Of a stretch of 18,876 bases of DNA, positions 1 to 7,596 are shown piece by piece (within the stretch, counting starts at the first letter, position 1; each line of letters starts with the position of its first letter). The stretch is from JBGRQB01 sp041725875 (GTDB taxonomy: Bacteria > Bacteroidota > Ignavibacteria > Ignavibacteriales > Melioribacteraceae). The notes under the pieces are model-generated. The model had not been told where the DNA came from. It made no database searches and saw only the letters and a program-made list of their open reading frames with translations. Made by a program: the position numbers and the translations under genes. The DNA is taken from positions 1 to 18,876 of the forward strand of contig JBGRQB010000073.1 of the NCBI GenBank assembly GCA_041725875.1, written 5' to 3'.

Positions 1-235
1 CCGATCTATATTCAGATAATTTATTTATATCAAAATTACCTTCAATCAACTTCTTACCATATTCAGAAATTAATGGTTGAAAATTATTCGCTTTTTGCAA
101 AGCCATTTCAGTAGTTTTACCAGATACTTCAGGTTCAACAATATTACTTTGTTCATCAGAACAGGATAAAATAGTTAAGGATAACAATAAAATAGTTAAC
201 AGCAGTTTTGCTTTCTGCATCATAGTTTTAGTCAT
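1..235 (-). CDS. Small lipoprotein, N-terminal part (gene runs off the window)
   Basis: The 78 codons visible start at ATG 235-233 and stay open to the window edge. An AGAGG ribosome-binding site lies at 250-246, 10 nt upstream, which favours this start over the in-frame ATGs at 223 and 220. The N-terminus is Met-Thr-Lys-Thr-Met-Met-Gln-Lys, then a leucine-rich hydrophobic core ending in ILSC, a plausible lipobox. The mature protein would begin at that Cys and continue with an acidic, Ser/Gln-rich linker. The rest (ALQKANNFQPLISEYGKKL) looks helical and matches no family I recognise. I infer a lipid-anchored envelope protein; nothing shows its function. It lies beyond the efflux terminator, so it is probably transcribed separately. 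Confidence 0.7.
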   Translation of the reverse strand, partial: MTKTMMQKAKLLLTILLLSLTILSCSDEQSNIVEPEVSGKTTEMALQKANNFQPLISEYGKKLIEGNFDINKLSEYRS

Positions 236-447
236 ATTCACATAACCTCTTATTTATTTTTAAATATATTACCCCAGATTATCTGAGAACCTCTTTTACC
301 TAGAATAAAATTGGAAAGCCCTGGCACTTTAACTAATATCCAAATATAAATAATGCTGTTCAATTATAGATTAGTGGTTAACACGTAATTTGTCGCTTTT
401 TCCTAAAATTATTGTTTCTGTTGGATTTTCGATATGAGTTCCTTACG

Positions 448-471
448 ATTTGCAATTCGCGAATTGCAAAT
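448..471. repeat. Perfect 24-bp palindrome
   Basis: The left arm ATTTGCAATTCG (448-459) is followed with no spacer by its exact reverse complement (460-471). It lies about 75 nt beyond the efflux terminator and about 213 nt upstream of the lipoprotein start. A perfect, zero-spacer palindrome of this length could bind a dimeric regulator or be a copy of a dispersed palindromic unit. The sequence alone does not decide between these. Confidence 0.8.
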
Positions 472-473
472 TC

Positions 474-490
474 TTTGATTTTTAATCAAA
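474..490. repeat. Short inverted repeat (7-bp stem) next to the palindrome
   Basis: TTTGATT (474-480), a TTT loop and AATCAAA (484-490) form a perfect 7-bp hairpin two bases after the 24-bp palindrome. It is AT-rich and has no adjacent T-run of terminator type. It may form one composite unit with the palindrome. Confidence 0.55.
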
Positions 491-543
491 TATTAACTCT
501 TTTAGCTTGATCAAAAAATTTTGGTTTGCTTTGCAGATTATAG

Positions 544-582
544 AAAAACACACCAAAGAAAATTAATTCTCCGGTGTGTTTT
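544..582 (-). terminator. Rho-independent terminator of the efflux operon
   Basis: AAAACACACC (545-554) pairs perfectly with GGTGTGTTTT (573-582) across an 18-nt loop. Read on the minus strand, the stem ends in a run of five T. It lies about 34 nt past the stop codon of the outer-membrane factor, the last gene of the operon. Near-symmetric A/T flanks mean it could also act on the other strand, but no plus-strand gene approaches it. Confidence 0.8.
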
Positions 583-615
583 GTATTAAGGTAGTGGTTC
601 TTTCAAATTTGCTGT

Positions 616-1992
616 TTATTCAACTCCGCCGCCAAGTGCTCTGTAAAGAGTTGCAGCTGATTGGAGTCTGGCAGATTGTGTTGATATTCTTGCAAGTTTT
701 ACATTAAGTAATGTTTCCTGTGCAGCCAGAACCTCAATGTAATTAAGGTTACCTGCTCTGAATAATTCTTCTGTATTGCTTAACGCTTCTTCAAATTGTT
801 TCTCCTGACTTTCACTTAAAATCAGATTTTCAGAATTAGTTTCATAATCCTTAATTGTGTTGCTTACTTCCATTCCCGCTTCAAGCATTTTTTTTCTGAA
901 TCTGAAAATACTCTGATGCAGATCTGATTCAGATGCTTTTAGACGCGCTTCAAGTTCTCCTCTTGCAAATATTGGCTGTGTAATTCCTCCAATAAGAGTG
1001 AGGAAAGAGGATTCGGAATCGAACCAGTCTGAAATATCCAGACTGCTAAATCCAAGTGAAGCAGAAAGCCTTATTGATGGATAAAGTGAAGCATAGGCAA
1101 CATTATTCTGCTCAAAGAAATAGCGCAAGTCGAGCTCAGCTTCTTTTAGGTCGGGACGATTACTCAAATATTTTGCTGTGATATTTTTTGTATTCAGTTC
1201 CGTCATATTCTGATCTGCAATTCTTCCGCGTTCAAGATTTTTATATGGTTTTCCCAAAAGCAATACCAGTGCATTTTCAAGTGCAAGCACTCGTTTTTTT
1301 GTCTGGTTCAATCTTGTTTTTGTTTCATCTACCTGAGCTGTTATTCTGTTAATTTGAATCTGGTCAATCATTCCCGCTTCTTTAAGTTGATGCAGATAAT
1401 ACAGATTCTTCTCTTTTATCAAAAGAGTTTCCTCCATAATTCTTAATTCTTCATCAGCTACAAGAAGTTGGTAATAAGTTTTTGCAACTCCGCTTATAAT
1501 ATTTGTCTGCATATATTTCTGCGTCACAACTGATTTAAGAAAAGATGCTTCACTTGCGTTTTTCTGACTTGTAAGTTTTCCCCACAAATCTATTTCCCAG
1601 TCAAAGTCACCAGATAACTTATATTGCTCGCTATCACTCTTTTTAGTTTCTGTTCTTTGCACATTTGCATTTAGTGCAAGTGACGGAAGAACATTAAGTT
1701 TGCCCTGCTCAAGATATGCTTCTGCCTTTTTGATATTTTCAAATGCTATCTTGTTGTCAAAATTGTTTACAAGTGCACTGTCAATATAGTTTATCAAAAT
1801 AGGATCAGAAAAAAACTTGCGCCACTGCAATTGTTTTTCCGGTTTGATATCTGCCGCAGTAACTTCGGTTCTGAATATATCACTGTTTTTTATTTCAGGT
1901 GATTTGTAATCTTTTACTGTCAGACAGGAAGTAAGAACCGCTGCTAATAACAGCAATACTGTTTTGTTAATTATTTTATTTCTCATTTTCAT
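616..1992 (-). CDS. Outer-membrane efflux channel lipoprotein (TolC/OprM-type OMF)
   Basis: This is the outer-membrane channel of a tripartite RND efflux system: trimers of such proteins form the exit duct docked on the membrane-fusion protein. The 458 residues are typical of the NodT/OprM-like group. The N-terminus has a hydrophobic stretch and lipobox VLTSC with Cys23, so it should be lipid-anchored. Two OEP repeats follow, roughly residues 55-250 (opening QWRKFFSDPILINYI) and 260-455, with long Gln/Glu/Ala-rich coiled-coil helices. The protein ends in YRALGGGVE, a usual OMF ending. The gene overlaps the upstream small ORF by 17 nt and has no clear ribosome-binding site, so translation is probably coupled. 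Met3 (codon at 1986-1984), not Met1, aligns with the start of the duplicated small ORF and may be the real start. Confidence 0.93.
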   Translation of the reverse strand: MKMRNKIINKTVLLLLAAVLTSCLTVKDYKSPEIKNSDIFRTEVTAADIKPEKQLQWRKFFSDPILINYIDSALVNNFDNKIAFENIKKAEAYLEQGKLNVLPSLALNANVQRTETKKSDSEQYKLSGDFDWEIDLWGKLTSQKNASEASFLKSVVTQKYMQTNIISGVAKTYYQLLVADEELRIMEETLLIKEKNLYYLHQLKEAGMIDQIQINRITAQVDETKTRLNQTKKRVLALENALVLLLGKPYKNLERGRIADQNMTELNTKNITAKYLSNRPDLKEAELDLRYFFEQNNVAYASLYPSIRLSASLGFSSLDISDWFDSESSFLTLIGGITQPIFARGELEARLKASESDLHQSIFRFRKKMLEAGMEVSNTIKDYETNSENLILSESQEKQFEEALSNTEELFRAGNLNYIEVLAAQETLLNVKLARISTQSARLQSAATLYRALGGGVE

Positions 1993-2302
1993 ATTGTTTT
2001 AAGTTTTTATTTGATGATATTTTTTCCTGTATTGTTTGAAAGAATGCATATAAAACAGGAATTCCGAAAATTATGATTACCGTAATAACAAACAATGTTT
2101 TTACCGAATCATTCTCAACCAGAGTATCTTTTTTGGTCACTTCCTGTTTCTTATCATTTTTCAAATTCTCTACAGTTACTTCGGTTCCGACAACATTATT
2201 GTTTTCAGTTTCTGATGAGCTATTATCCCTTACCGAAACAGAGTATATCAGAACCAAAGTTAATATCAATATTATTATTTTATAGTTTGTACTACTTATC
2301 AT
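1976..2302 (-). CDS. 108-residue chimeric membrane microprotein (OMF N-terminus joined to RND C-terminus)
   Basis: This ORF starts 7 nt after the RND stop and overlaps the channel gene by 17 nt. It is a patchwork of both neighbours. Residues 1-51 align without gaps to the channel protein from its Met3: shared NYK/INK start, hydrophobic core, V-[RK]-D at 24-26 and TEVT at 40-43. Residues 79-101 (from FGIPVLYAFFQ to SSNKNL) match the last 25 residues of the RND pump (FVIPVLYVVFQ to SSGKNL). Where the channel has its lipobox Cys (TGT), this protein has Ser21 (TCT), so it should not be lipidated. Instead it would have an N-terminal hydrophobic segment (9-22), a charged Asn/Lys/Glu linker (25-67) and a second membrane segment (69-89). 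The old RND stop (TAA) is now CAA, which adds the final tail. It may be an open relic of a collapsed tandem operon or a recruited efflux microprotein. Expression is unproven. Confidence 0.7.
   Translation of the reverse strand: MISSTNYKIIILILTLVLIYSVSVRDNSSSETENNNVVGTEVTVENLKNDKKQEVTKKDTLVENDSVKTLFVITVIIIFGIPVLYAFFQTIQEKISSNKNLKQYENEK
2001..2063 (-). repeat. Diverged copy of the RND gene 3' end (partner copy at 2317-2379)
   Basis: By hand alignment without gaps, 49 of 63 positions match between 2001-2063 (3' part of the small ORF) and 2317-2379 (3' end of the RND gene). Both copies encode the IPVLY...KNL tail in the same frame. The similarity continues past the stop into the next gene's start, as AAAAACTT followed by a related leader and ATG. 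Of eight differing codons only two are synonymous, so the copy's sequence has not been tightly held. Confidence 0.85.
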
Positions 2303-2309
2303 TTCAAAA

Positions 2310-5300
2310 TTAATTCAAGTTTTTACCTGATGATACTTTCTCCTGCAGCCATTGAAAAACAACATACAGAACAGGAATTACAAAAAGTCCTAAGAGTGTA
2401 CCGACAAGCATACCGCCGGCTGCACCTGTACCAATTGAGTTGTTTCCTCTTGCACCCACACCTGTTGCAAATGCAAGTGGGAGAAGTCCCATAATAAATG
2501 CAAAAGATGTCATCAGAATAGGACGGAGTCTTTCTTTGGCTCCGTCAACAGCAGCATCAAAAAGTGACATTCCCTGCTCTCTTCTTTGTCGGGCAAACTC
2601 AACAATAAGTATTGCATTCTTTGCAAGCAATCCAAGCAACATAACCAGTGCAATCTGGAAATAGATATTGTTTTGCTGTCCGGTTAAAAGTGTAAATCCA
2701 AAAGCACCGGCAACACCAACAGGTAATGAGAAAATAACAGCAAACGGAAGCAGATAACTTTCGTACTGAGCTGCAAGCAGGAAGAATACAAAGAGAATGC
2801 TCAGACCAATAATAACAGGAGCCTGACCCGCACTTCCGATTTCTTCTTTGGTAATTCCGCTAAACTCAATTGTGTAATTTTCCGGAAGAGTTTCAGCAAC
2901 TTCTCTAATTGCCTGAATTGCATCACCTGTACTGTAGCCAAAGTTTGCAGAACCTGAGACTGTTATTGAGTTAGAGAGATTAAATCTTTTTATTGCCTGC
3001 GGTCCGTTAACTTTTTTCAAATCGATAAATGATTCAACAGGCGCCATTTCTCCCTGCATATTTCTTACAAATATTTTTGAGAGATCATCTATTTTTTTTC
3101 TGTTGTTTGGCTCGGCTTGAATGAACACTTTATATGGTTTACCAAAGCGACTGAAATCAGTTGAATAGATTCCGCCAAAATATCCCTGCATTGTTAACAA
3201 TATTTCATCAACATTAATGTTCGCTCTTTTTGCTTTTGGAACATCGATAGAGAGTTCATACTGAGGGAAATCTATATTAAACGAGTTGGAAGCAAACATT
3301 ATTTCTTTTCTTCCAAATAGTTGTCCAACAAAAGATTGTGCAACACTGTTAAACTCTTCAAAACTTCCGGCGTTTTTATCAAGAAGCTGTACTTCAAATC
3401 CGTCAACACTGCCAAATCCGGGCACACTTGGCGGAGTAAAATAAATTATGTTTGCATCTTTAATCTGCGATCCGAGATAATAAAGAGTACCTGTTATACT
3501 TTCAATGGTGGTATTTTCACTGTTACGGTTTTCCCAGTCAGCCAGTTTAATAAAACCCATTGCATAGGAACTTCCGGCTCCGTTAAAGAAATTCATTCCG
3601 TTAATAAGTGTAACATTTTCAACACCTTCAACCTCTTGTACCATTCCTGTAAGCTTATTTGTAACTCCAACTGTTCTGTCAAGAGAACTTCCCGGAGGAA
3701 GATCGATATTTACAAATATAACTCCCCTGTCTTCATTAGGTACAAATCCGGACGGAATAAAATTATTACTTACCAATAAAGCACCAACAGCAAGAATTAA
3801 TATTGCTGCCGTGATCCATTTTCTCTTTATCAACATTTTAACAGCATTAGTATAGCTACTTGTTGTTTTTTCAAATGCAACATTAAATGAAGTATAAAAT
3901 CTTTGCAGATAAGAACTTTTCTTTGTGTGGTTCGGCTTTATCAATAAGGCGCAGAGTGCCGGACTCAAAGTAAGTGCATTAACAGCTGAGATTAAAATTG
4001 CCACAATAAGTGTTAATCCGAACTGACGATAAAATACACCTGCAGGACCCTGCATAAATGTAATTGGCACAAACACGGCAGCCATTACAAGGGTGATGGA
4101 GATAATTGCACTACTTATTTCACCCATTGCAGATTTGGTTTCAGATAAAACATCCTTGTTTCCTCTTTCAAGTTTTGTGTGAACAGCTTCAACAACAACA
4201 ATTGCATCATCCACCACAATACCTATTGCCAGAATAAGGGCAAACAGGGTAAGAAGATTTATTGAAAAACCAAACAAATTCAGGAAGAAGAATGTACCAA
4301 CAATAGATACGGGAACGGCAATAGCCGGTATAATTGTGGATCTAATATCCTGAAGGAAAATAAACACAACAAGAAATACTAAAAAGAATGCTTCAAGCAA
4401 AGTTGTTACCACTTTTGAAATTGAAGCTTCCAGAAATGCGCTTGTATCATAATTGGTTGCTATAAAAACACCTTTGGGCAGATCTTTTTGTATTTCTTCA
4501 AACTTTTTTACAATTTCTTTATTTATTTCCCGCGCATTGGAACCGGGTGTTTGCAACACACCAAATGTTGCAGAGGGATTTCCGTTTAAGTTAGCCTTAG
4601 TAGAATATGAAAACGCATCCAGTTCAACTTTTGCAACATCTTTAAGTCTTAAAAGAGAACCATCGTTACCTGAGCGTAAAATAATATTTTTATACTCTTC
4701 TGCTTTTTTGAGTCGACCTTTATACTTTATCTTAAACTCAAACGCGCTTCCTGCATTTTGGCCAAAAGATCCGGGAGCTGCTTCCAGACTCTGTTCATGA
4801 ATTGCTATGTTTATATCGGCCGGAGTCAGATTATAGTTTGCAAGTTTAACCGGATCAATCCAAACACGCATTGAATATTCTCCGCCATAAACATTAACTT
4901 CTCCTACTCCTTTAATTCTCTGTAAAACCGGTACAACGTTTATCTTGAGATAATTTTCAAGAAACAATTCATTATACTCAGGAACAGTACTGTAAATGGA
5001 AGTATACATCAAAGCAGAATTTTGAATCTTTTTAGTTGAGATACCTGCTCTGATAACATCCGAAGGAAGCACGGCATTTGCAAGTGCAACACGGTTCTGC
5101 ACATTTACAGCTGCAATATCAGGGTCATATTCCTGATCAAAAAACACCTGAATTTCGGCAGTACCATTATTAGTGGCTGTGGAAGTAATATACTTCATCC
5201 CGTCCACACCATTTATTTTTTCTTCAATAGGCGAAATTACATTCTCCAGAATGGTTTCAGCCGAAGCACCCGGATATGAGGCAGTTACCTGCACTGTCGG

Positions 5301-5420
5301 GGGTGCAATATCAGGATATTGGGTAACCGGGAGAATGTTTAGCCCCAATATCCCGAAGATTAATAACAACACCGATATGACCGTTGATAATACGGGTCTT
5401 TCTATAAATTTATTTAACAT
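2310..5420 (-). CDS. RND multidrug efflux pump, HAE1 family (AcrB/MexB-like)
   Basis: This is the inner-membrane proton-driven pump of the tripartite system. Its 1036 residues are full family length. It opens with the typical FIERPVLSTVISVLL first helix and TQYPDIAPP, and has two large periplasmic porter/docking loops between TM1-2 and TM7-8. The proton-relay residues are all present: Asp404-Asp405 in TM4 (GIVVDDAIVVVE), Lys934 in TM10 (LLAKNAILIVEFA) and Thr971 in the RPILMTSFAF motif, equivalent to AcrB D407/D408/K940/T978. The paired acidic residues in TM4 and the HAE1-type loops point to drugs, dyes, bile salts or solvents rather than metal ions; the actual substrate cannot be read from sequence. 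It begins 14 nt after the fusion-protein gene behind a weak AAGAAAAAA-type leader, so it is surely cotranscribed. Confidence 0.97.
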   Translation of the reverse strand: MLNKFIERPVLSTVISVLLLIFGILGLNILPVTQYPDIAPPTVQVTASYPGASAETILENVISPIEEKINGVDGMKYITSTATNNGTAEIQVFFDQEYDPDIAAVNVQNRVALANAVLPSDVIRAGISTKKIQNSALMYTSIYSTVPEYNELFLENYLKINVVPVLQRIKGVGEVNVYGGEYSMRVWIDPVKLANYNLTPADINIAIHEQSLEAAPGSFGQNAGSAFEFKIKYKGRLKKAEEYKNIILRSGNDGSLLRLKDVAKVELDAFSYSTKANLNGNPSATFGVLQTPGSNAREINKEIVKKFEEIQKDLPKGVFIATNYDTSAFLEASISKVVTTLLEAFFLVFLVVFIFLQDIRSTIIPAIAVPVSIVGTFFFLNLFGFSINLLTLFALILAIGIVVDDAIVVVEAVHTKLERGNKDVLSETKSAMGEISSAIISITLVMAAVFVPITFMQGPAGVFYRQFGLTLIVAILISAVNALTLSPALCALLIKPNHTKKSSYLQRFYTSFNVAFEKTTSSYTNAVKMLIKRKWITAAILILAVGALLVSNNFIPSGFVPNEDRGVIFVNIDLPPGSSLDRTVGVTNKLTGMVQEVEGVENVTLINGMNFFNGAGSSYAMGFIKLADWENRNSENTTIESITGTLYYLGSQIKDANIIYFTPPSVPGFGSVDGFEVQLLDKNAGSFEEFNSVAQSFVGQLFGRKEIMFASNSFNIDFPQYELSIDVPKAKRANINVDEILLTMQGYFGGIYSTDFSRFGKPYKVFIQAEPNNRKKIDDLSKIFVRNMQGEMAPVESFIDLKKVNGPQAIKRFNLSNSITVSGSANFGYSTGDAIQAIREVAETLPENYTIEFSGITKEEIGSAGQAPVIIGLSILFVFFLLAAQYESYLLPFAVIFSLPVGVAGAFGFTLLTGQQNNIYFQIALVMLLGLLAKNAILIVEFARQRREQGMSLFDAAVDGAKERLRPILMTSFAFIMGLLPLAFATGVGARGNNSIGTGAAGGMLVGTLLGLFVIPVLYVVFQWLQEKVSSGKNLN
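2317..2379 (-). repeat. RND gene 3' end, parent of the duplicated segment
   Basis: This segment encodes the last membrane helix and tail of the RND pump (IPVLYVVFQWLQEK to KNL). It is the matching partner of the copy at 2001-2063. The tandem arrangement (RND end, gene start; RND-like end, gene start) is what suggests an ancestral operon duplication. Confidence 0.85.
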
Positions 5421-5434
5421 AGTTTTTTCTTAAT

Positions 5435-6547
5435 TTATTTAAACACTGTTTTATATGAATTAACTACAGATTCTGCAGTTACAACTTCCGGCTTTATTTC
5501 AGTTTCCGGTCTCAGTTTTCCGGTTCCCTTTGCCAGTACAATTTCATTTTCATTAAGACCGGCTTTAACTATCAGATAGCGTCCGGCATTTCCTTTTACT
5601 TCAATTTTTCTGGCTTCCAGTTTATTCTCTTTATTTACAACATAAACAAAAGCTTTACCCTGTCTCTCAAAAATCATAGAAGCAGGAACAGCAATTTCAT
5701 TTTTATAATAAACCGGCATTAATGTAAGAGCGCTGCTTCCGTTTCTTAAAAGTTTACCGGAATTCTTAAATGTTGCGCGCATTAAAATACTTCCTGTAGC
5801 CGGATTAATCTCTCCTGTTACTGCATCAATTTTTCCTGTAGCGGGAAAGGCCGAACCATCAGCAAGTTTTAATTTTACATCAGGAAGTGTGTTAATTTTT
5901 TCGTCAAGAGAATTTCCTGAAAGCTCTCTTGTAAGCTTTAACAATTCCTTTTCACTTATTGAAAAATAGGAATACATATTTTCTGTTTCGGAAACGGTTG
6001 TAAGACTTTTTTGTGATGAAGGACTTACCAAAGCTCCTTCACGAAAATTGATTTTTCCAACCACACCATTTACCGGACTCACAATTTTTGTATATCCTGC
6101 ATTGGCTGTTAACGCTCTGTAATTGCTTTTAGCTTCTGCAAGTCTGTTTTTAGCTATATCAAGCTGTATTTTACTCACAATGTTTTTCTCAACAAGCGGA
6201 ATTAGTTTTTCAACTTCGAGTTTAGCATTTTCGAGTCTGGCCTTGGCAGCTTTTGCATTTTGCGTTAGCGGAACACCTTCCAGGTAAATTAACGGAGTTC
6301 CTTTTTTAACAATTTCACCTTCATCAACCAAAATTTTGGAGATGTAGCCGTCAACTTTTGGACGAATCTCTATACTTATTTTTCCTTCAATTTTTGACGG
6401 ATATTCTTTGAAATCGGAATAATTTCCTTTTGCGATTTTAATAACCGGATAAGTTTCAACTCCTCCCCATTGCCCGTTTTCCGGTTTTCCGCCGCAGGCA
6501 AAAAGGATAAAACTCAGGGTTATTATCATATAATAACGTTTCTTCAT
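5435..6547 (-). CDS. RND efflux membrane-fusion lipoprotein (AcrA/MexA family)
   Basis: This is the periplasmic adaptor joining the RND pump to the outer-membrane channel. It has a lipoprotein signal (MKKRYYMIITLSF core, lipobox LFAC) with Cys18 as the predicted lipid anchor. The HlyD-type domains follow in order. The first lipoyl half is around 60-96 (IRPKVDGYISKILVDEGEIV) and a short alpha-hairpin is at 97-150. The second lipoyl half is at 151-178 (KIVSPVNGVVGKINFREGALV). A beta-barrel domain (~185-275) and a membrane-proximal domain (~280-350) complete it. The 370 residues are normal for the family. It is the first gene of the operon. Two copies of a 15-bp repeat lie 59-106 nt upstream of its start, where an activator would bind. 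The start codon is preceded by CAAAGAG. Confidence 0.95.
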   Translation of the reverse strand: MKKRYYMIITLSFILFACGGKPENGQWGGVETYPVIKIAKGNYSDFKEYPSKIEGKISIEIRPKVDGYISKILVDEGEIVKKGTPLIYLEGVPLTQNAKAAKARLENAKLEVEKLIPLVEKNIVSKIQLDIAKNRLAEAKSNYRALTANAGYTKIVSPVNGVVGKINFREGALVSPSSQKSLTTVSETENMYSYFSISEKELLKLTRELSGNSLDEKINTLPDVKLKLADGSAFPATGKIDAVTGEINPATGSILMRATFKNSGKLLRNGSSALTLMPVYYKNEIAVPASMIFERQGKAFVYVVNKENKLEARKIEVKGNAGRYLIVKAGLNENEIVLAKGTGKLRPETEIKPEVVTAESVVNSYKTVFK

Positions 6548-6605
6548 CTTACTCTTTGATTTGTGAATAATTATAATTTTAAATTTAGTCTGTAAATTTA
6601 TTCAG

Positions 6606-6620
6606 GAAAATGGTAAAAAA
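6606..6620 (-). promoter_or_regulatory. Candidate AraC-regulator box, promoter-proximal copy
   Basis: The minus strand reads TTTTTTACCATTTTC, an exact 15-bp match to the copy at 6639-6653. It ends about 59 nt upstream of the membrane-fusion gene. The minus strand just downstream contains TAAATTTA twice, each close to the Bacteroidota -7 element TAnnTTTG. A box this close could act in class II-type activation. Its role is inferred from position and repetition only. Confidence 0.5.
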
Positions 6621-6638
6621 ATAGGTTGATAGCTAGGA

Positions 6639-6653
6639 GAAAATGGTAAAAAA
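6639..6653 (-). promoter_or_regulatory. Candidate AraC-regulator box, distal copy
   Basis: This is an exact second copy of TTTTTTACCATTTTC in the same orientation, 33 bp from the first (start to start, close to three helical turns). It directly abuts the stop codon of the AraC-family gene. Direct repeats on one helix face upstream of an operon suit AraC-family binding. No terminator is visible between the regulator gene and the operon. Confidence 0.5.
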
Positions 6654-7550
6654 TTATGTATTCGTATCGCGGAAGGCTTTGGGAGTTATTCCTGTCTGTG
6701 TCTTAAAATATTTCACAAAATTTGACAGATCGTCAAATCCGAGTAAAACAGCAATTTCGGAAACCGGTTTTAATGTTTGAAACAAAATTGATTTGGCTTC
6801 TGAGACAAGGTAATCGTCAATAACTTTTTTTGCTGATTTGCCGGTTGTTTTTTTAACACATTCGGAAAGGTAAACCTGACTTATATTTAATTCCCCGGCA
6901 TATTCTGAAATTGGTTTTCTTTTGTTTTTGGCACTTTTAATAAGATTTTCAAAATTGTATGTAATTTCCATTTGTCTGCTAACATTGATAAAAGCAGGAT
7001 GCACAGGCTCCAGCATTCTCTTGATACTAAAGAGTAATATTTTGAAGTACGATTTGATTATCTCTTCTGAAAATGATCTGTAATTGGTTTGTTCTTCAAC
7101 TATCTTTTCTGCAATTTCAATTAGAGAAATAAGTTCTTCATCCTCTACATAATAGAATGAAGCTGTATAAATATTGAAATGTGGCAAAGCCTGATATATG
7201 TCGCAATAATCGGAAGTAAGACCAATAAACTCGGGATTAAAGAAAAATATATATGTTACGCCATGCTCAACATCAGATGCATTCCAGGATGTGAGCTGAT
7301 TTTTACTTGTAAAACTTATGTTGCTGTTGGTTGACCCCTTAACTTCTTCGTCACCTATCCGCACATTTACATTTTTGCTGGTTGAAATTACAACTTCAAA
7401 AAAATCGTTTTTATAAGGCTCTTTAGATTCTACACCAACAATTTTATGTGTTTCAGCATCAACCTTCAGAAGATAAAAATCTTCAATCCTCTGATCTTTA
7501 CCAACATTTGTTGCTTTTAGCAGGTCTGATATATTTTTATAAAATTCCAT
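6654..7550 (-). CDS. AraC-family transcriptional regulator, likely of the adjacent efflux operon
   Basis: This 298-residue protein has an N-terminal sensing half (about 1-190, beta-rich and cupin-like, ending in a helical dimerisation stretch) and a C-terminal AraC/XylS DNA-binding domain. The first helix-turn-helix is around 214-236 (ISEYAGELNISQVYLSECVK). The second is around 262-284 and carries the hallmark VSEIAVLLGFDDLSNFVKYF, followed by GITPKAFR. Length and layout are standard. It lies immediately upstream of the efflux operon on the same strand with 106 nt between, and that gap holds two direct-repeat boxes. A related 8-bp core occurs about 40 nt upstream of its own start, so it may control both itself and the pump. 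The inducer is unknown. Confidence 0.93.
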   Translation of the reverse strand: MEFYKNISDLLKATNVGKDQRIEDFYLLKVDAETHKIVGVESKEPYKNDFFEVVISTSKNVNVRIGDEEVKGSTNSNISFTSKNQLTSWNASDVEHGVTYIFFFNPEFIGLTSDYCDIYQALPHFNIYTASFYYVEDEELISLIEIAEKIVEEQTNYRSFSEEIIKSYFKILLFSIKRMLEPVHPAFINVSRQMEITYNFENLIKSAKNKRKPISEYAGELNISQVYLSECVKKTTGKSAKKVIDDYLVSEAKSILFQTLKPVSEIAVLLGFDDLSNFVKYFKTQTGITPKAFRDTNT

Positions 7551-7588
7551 CCGGTAAATATAAAAATTAATTTTAAATGATCAGTTTT

Positions 7589-7596
7589 AATGGTAA
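7589..7596 (-). promoter_or_regulatory. Candidate autoregulatory AraC box upstream of the regulator
   Basis: The minus strand reads TTACCATT, the core of the two 15-bp boxes before the efflux operon, here followed by AAAAC. It lies about 40 nt upstream of the regulator's start. An 8-bp match could occur by chance in a window this size; its position is what makes it worth recording. Confidence 0.35.

Larger units (their letters stand above)
236..543. other. Intergenic spacer between efflux operon and lipoprotein gene
   Basis: This AT-rich stretch has no credible gene. It should hold the lipoprotein promoter: the minus strand reads TATATTTG at 348-341, which matches the Bacteroidota -7 consensus TAnnTTTG, but no TTG sits at the usual ~20-nt spacing upstream, so the assignment is weak. 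It also holds a small hairpin in the presumed leader (CAGAT/ATCTG, 275-285) and the palindromes at 448-490, which are listed separately. Confidence 0.5.

Noticed and set aside
512..523. CAAAA-AA-TTTTG inverted repeat
   Set aside because: Five-bp A/T-rich arms in an AT-rich spacer are expected by chance, and the real terminator is adjacent.
1976..2302. Treating the small ORF as simply an efflux accessory protein of known family
   Set aside because: It matches no known small-protein family I can name; its resemblance to both neighbouring genes explains its sequence better.
3321..3779. 152-codon plus-strand open frame
   Set aside because: It lies entirely antisense within the RND pump gene, whose protein is complete and conserved.
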